Positions 33,892 through 34,014 of a DNA stretch of 34,014 nucleotides are shown piece by piece. Numbering within the stretch: the stretch's first letter is position 1; each line of letters starts with the position of its first letter. The translations under genes and the position numbers were made by a program. The notes under the pieces are model-generated. The model made no database searches and was not told the origin of the DNA. It was given only the letters and a program-made list of their open reading frames with translations. The stretch comes from a bacterium (GTDB taxonomy: Bacteria; UBP15; UBA6099; DSWB01), in the NCBI GenBank assembly GCA_020061125.1, contig JAGUYV010000189.1, positions 1 to 34,014 on the forward strand. Direction: 5' to 3'.

Positions 33892-34014
33892 ATGGGCGGA
33901 AAGCGGTTTTTGCATGGAATAAAACTGCGGCTGTGAGCCGCGGCGGTTGTGTGCGCGCTTGCGCTCGTTGCGGGGTTGTCCTCGTGCGGCGGCGGCGGGG
34001 GGCGCAGCGCGGGA
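33892..34014 (+). pseudogene. 5' end of a lipoprotein gene interrupted by an in-frame TGA
   Basis: From ATG 33892 the frame reads MGGKRFLHGIKLRL, then TGA (33934-33936), then AAAVVCALALVAGLSSCGGGGG up to the window edge (in part: VALVAGLSSC-type lipobox). Together these form an almost textbook lipoprotein signal peptide: basic n-region, hydrophobic h-region, and lipobox GLSSC followed by a Gly-rich linker. The TGA lies exactly between the n- and h-regions. The only in-frame start after it is GTG 33949, which would give a signal with no basic residues. It is either a pseudogene, a sequencing error, or a gene using another start. The rest lies outside the window. Confidence 0.5.

Noticed and set aside
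33934-33936. In-frame TGA as a selenocysteine codon
   Set aside because: It lies in a signal peptide, where selenocysteine would serve no purpose, and no SECIS-like hairpin is apparent directly after it.

Overview
The window reads as a chromosomal segment of a GC-rich, Gram-negative bacterium. The outer membrane is shown by a type IV pilus secretin (PilQ), several lipoprotein signal peptides and a CcmF-type haem lyase. The mix (PilMNOPQ with a very long secretin, a DUF3786 protein, an orphan DUF2344/TIGR03936 protein, a GH171/DUF1343 protein, a propeller-repeat exported protein and many unassigned exported proteins) fits a deltaproteobacterial-grade or uncultured candidate-phylum lineage. No rRNA or other taxonomic marker is present, so this is inference. 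I see no tRNA, rRNA, CRISPR array, transposase, prophage gene or replication origin.

Layout. 1-4,490 (+): rhomboid membrane protein, enolase and a GH133 glycogen debranching enzyme, closed by a palindrome/T-run terminator. 4,500-11,400 (+): the tightly packed pilM-pilN-pilO-pilP-pilQ operon, ended by a strong intrinsic terminator. 11,440-16,320 (+): ispH, an NAD-dependent sugar epimerase overlapping a TIM-barrel sugar isomerase, an exported protein of unknown function, and a DUF1343/NamZ-like protein. 16,350-28,200 (-): ccmF with a membrane-bound thioredoxin, a DUF2344/TIGR03936 protein with nth, an exported propeller/alpha-helical two-domain protein, an acyl-CoA dehydrogenase, a zinc-ribbon membrane protein, an exported beta-rich protein and a HEAT-like lipoprotein. 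28,200-28,990: the only long gene-poor stretch; it holds an AT-rich element bounded by inverted 34-bp repeats. 28,990-30,456 (+): a cysteine-rich exported protein and an MBL-fold hydrolase. 30,515-33,727 (-): glcD-like FAD oxidase, an exported sialidase-fold protein and a DUF3786 protein. From 33,820 (+): a promoter and a lipoprotein signal sequence that is interrupted by a TGA and runs off the window.

How they work together. PilM (cytoplasm), PilN/PilO (inner membrane), PilP (lipoprotein) and PilQ (outer membrane) form the alignment complex and exit pore of a type IVa pilus; the motors, platform and pilin are not in the window. The thioredoxin and CcmF probably cooperate in cytochrome c maturation, reducing the haem-binding cysteines and attaching haem. 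Enolase and the debranching enzyme are central carbon and glycogen functions. The most unusual content is a secretin with about five N1-like modules, a CcmF with a duplicated periplasmic beta-module, the propeller/alpha-helical fusion, and the inverted-repeat AT-rich element. I did not find a clear, wholly new multi-gene system; the cluster of unassigned exported proteins between 21 and 30 kb is the most likely place for one.
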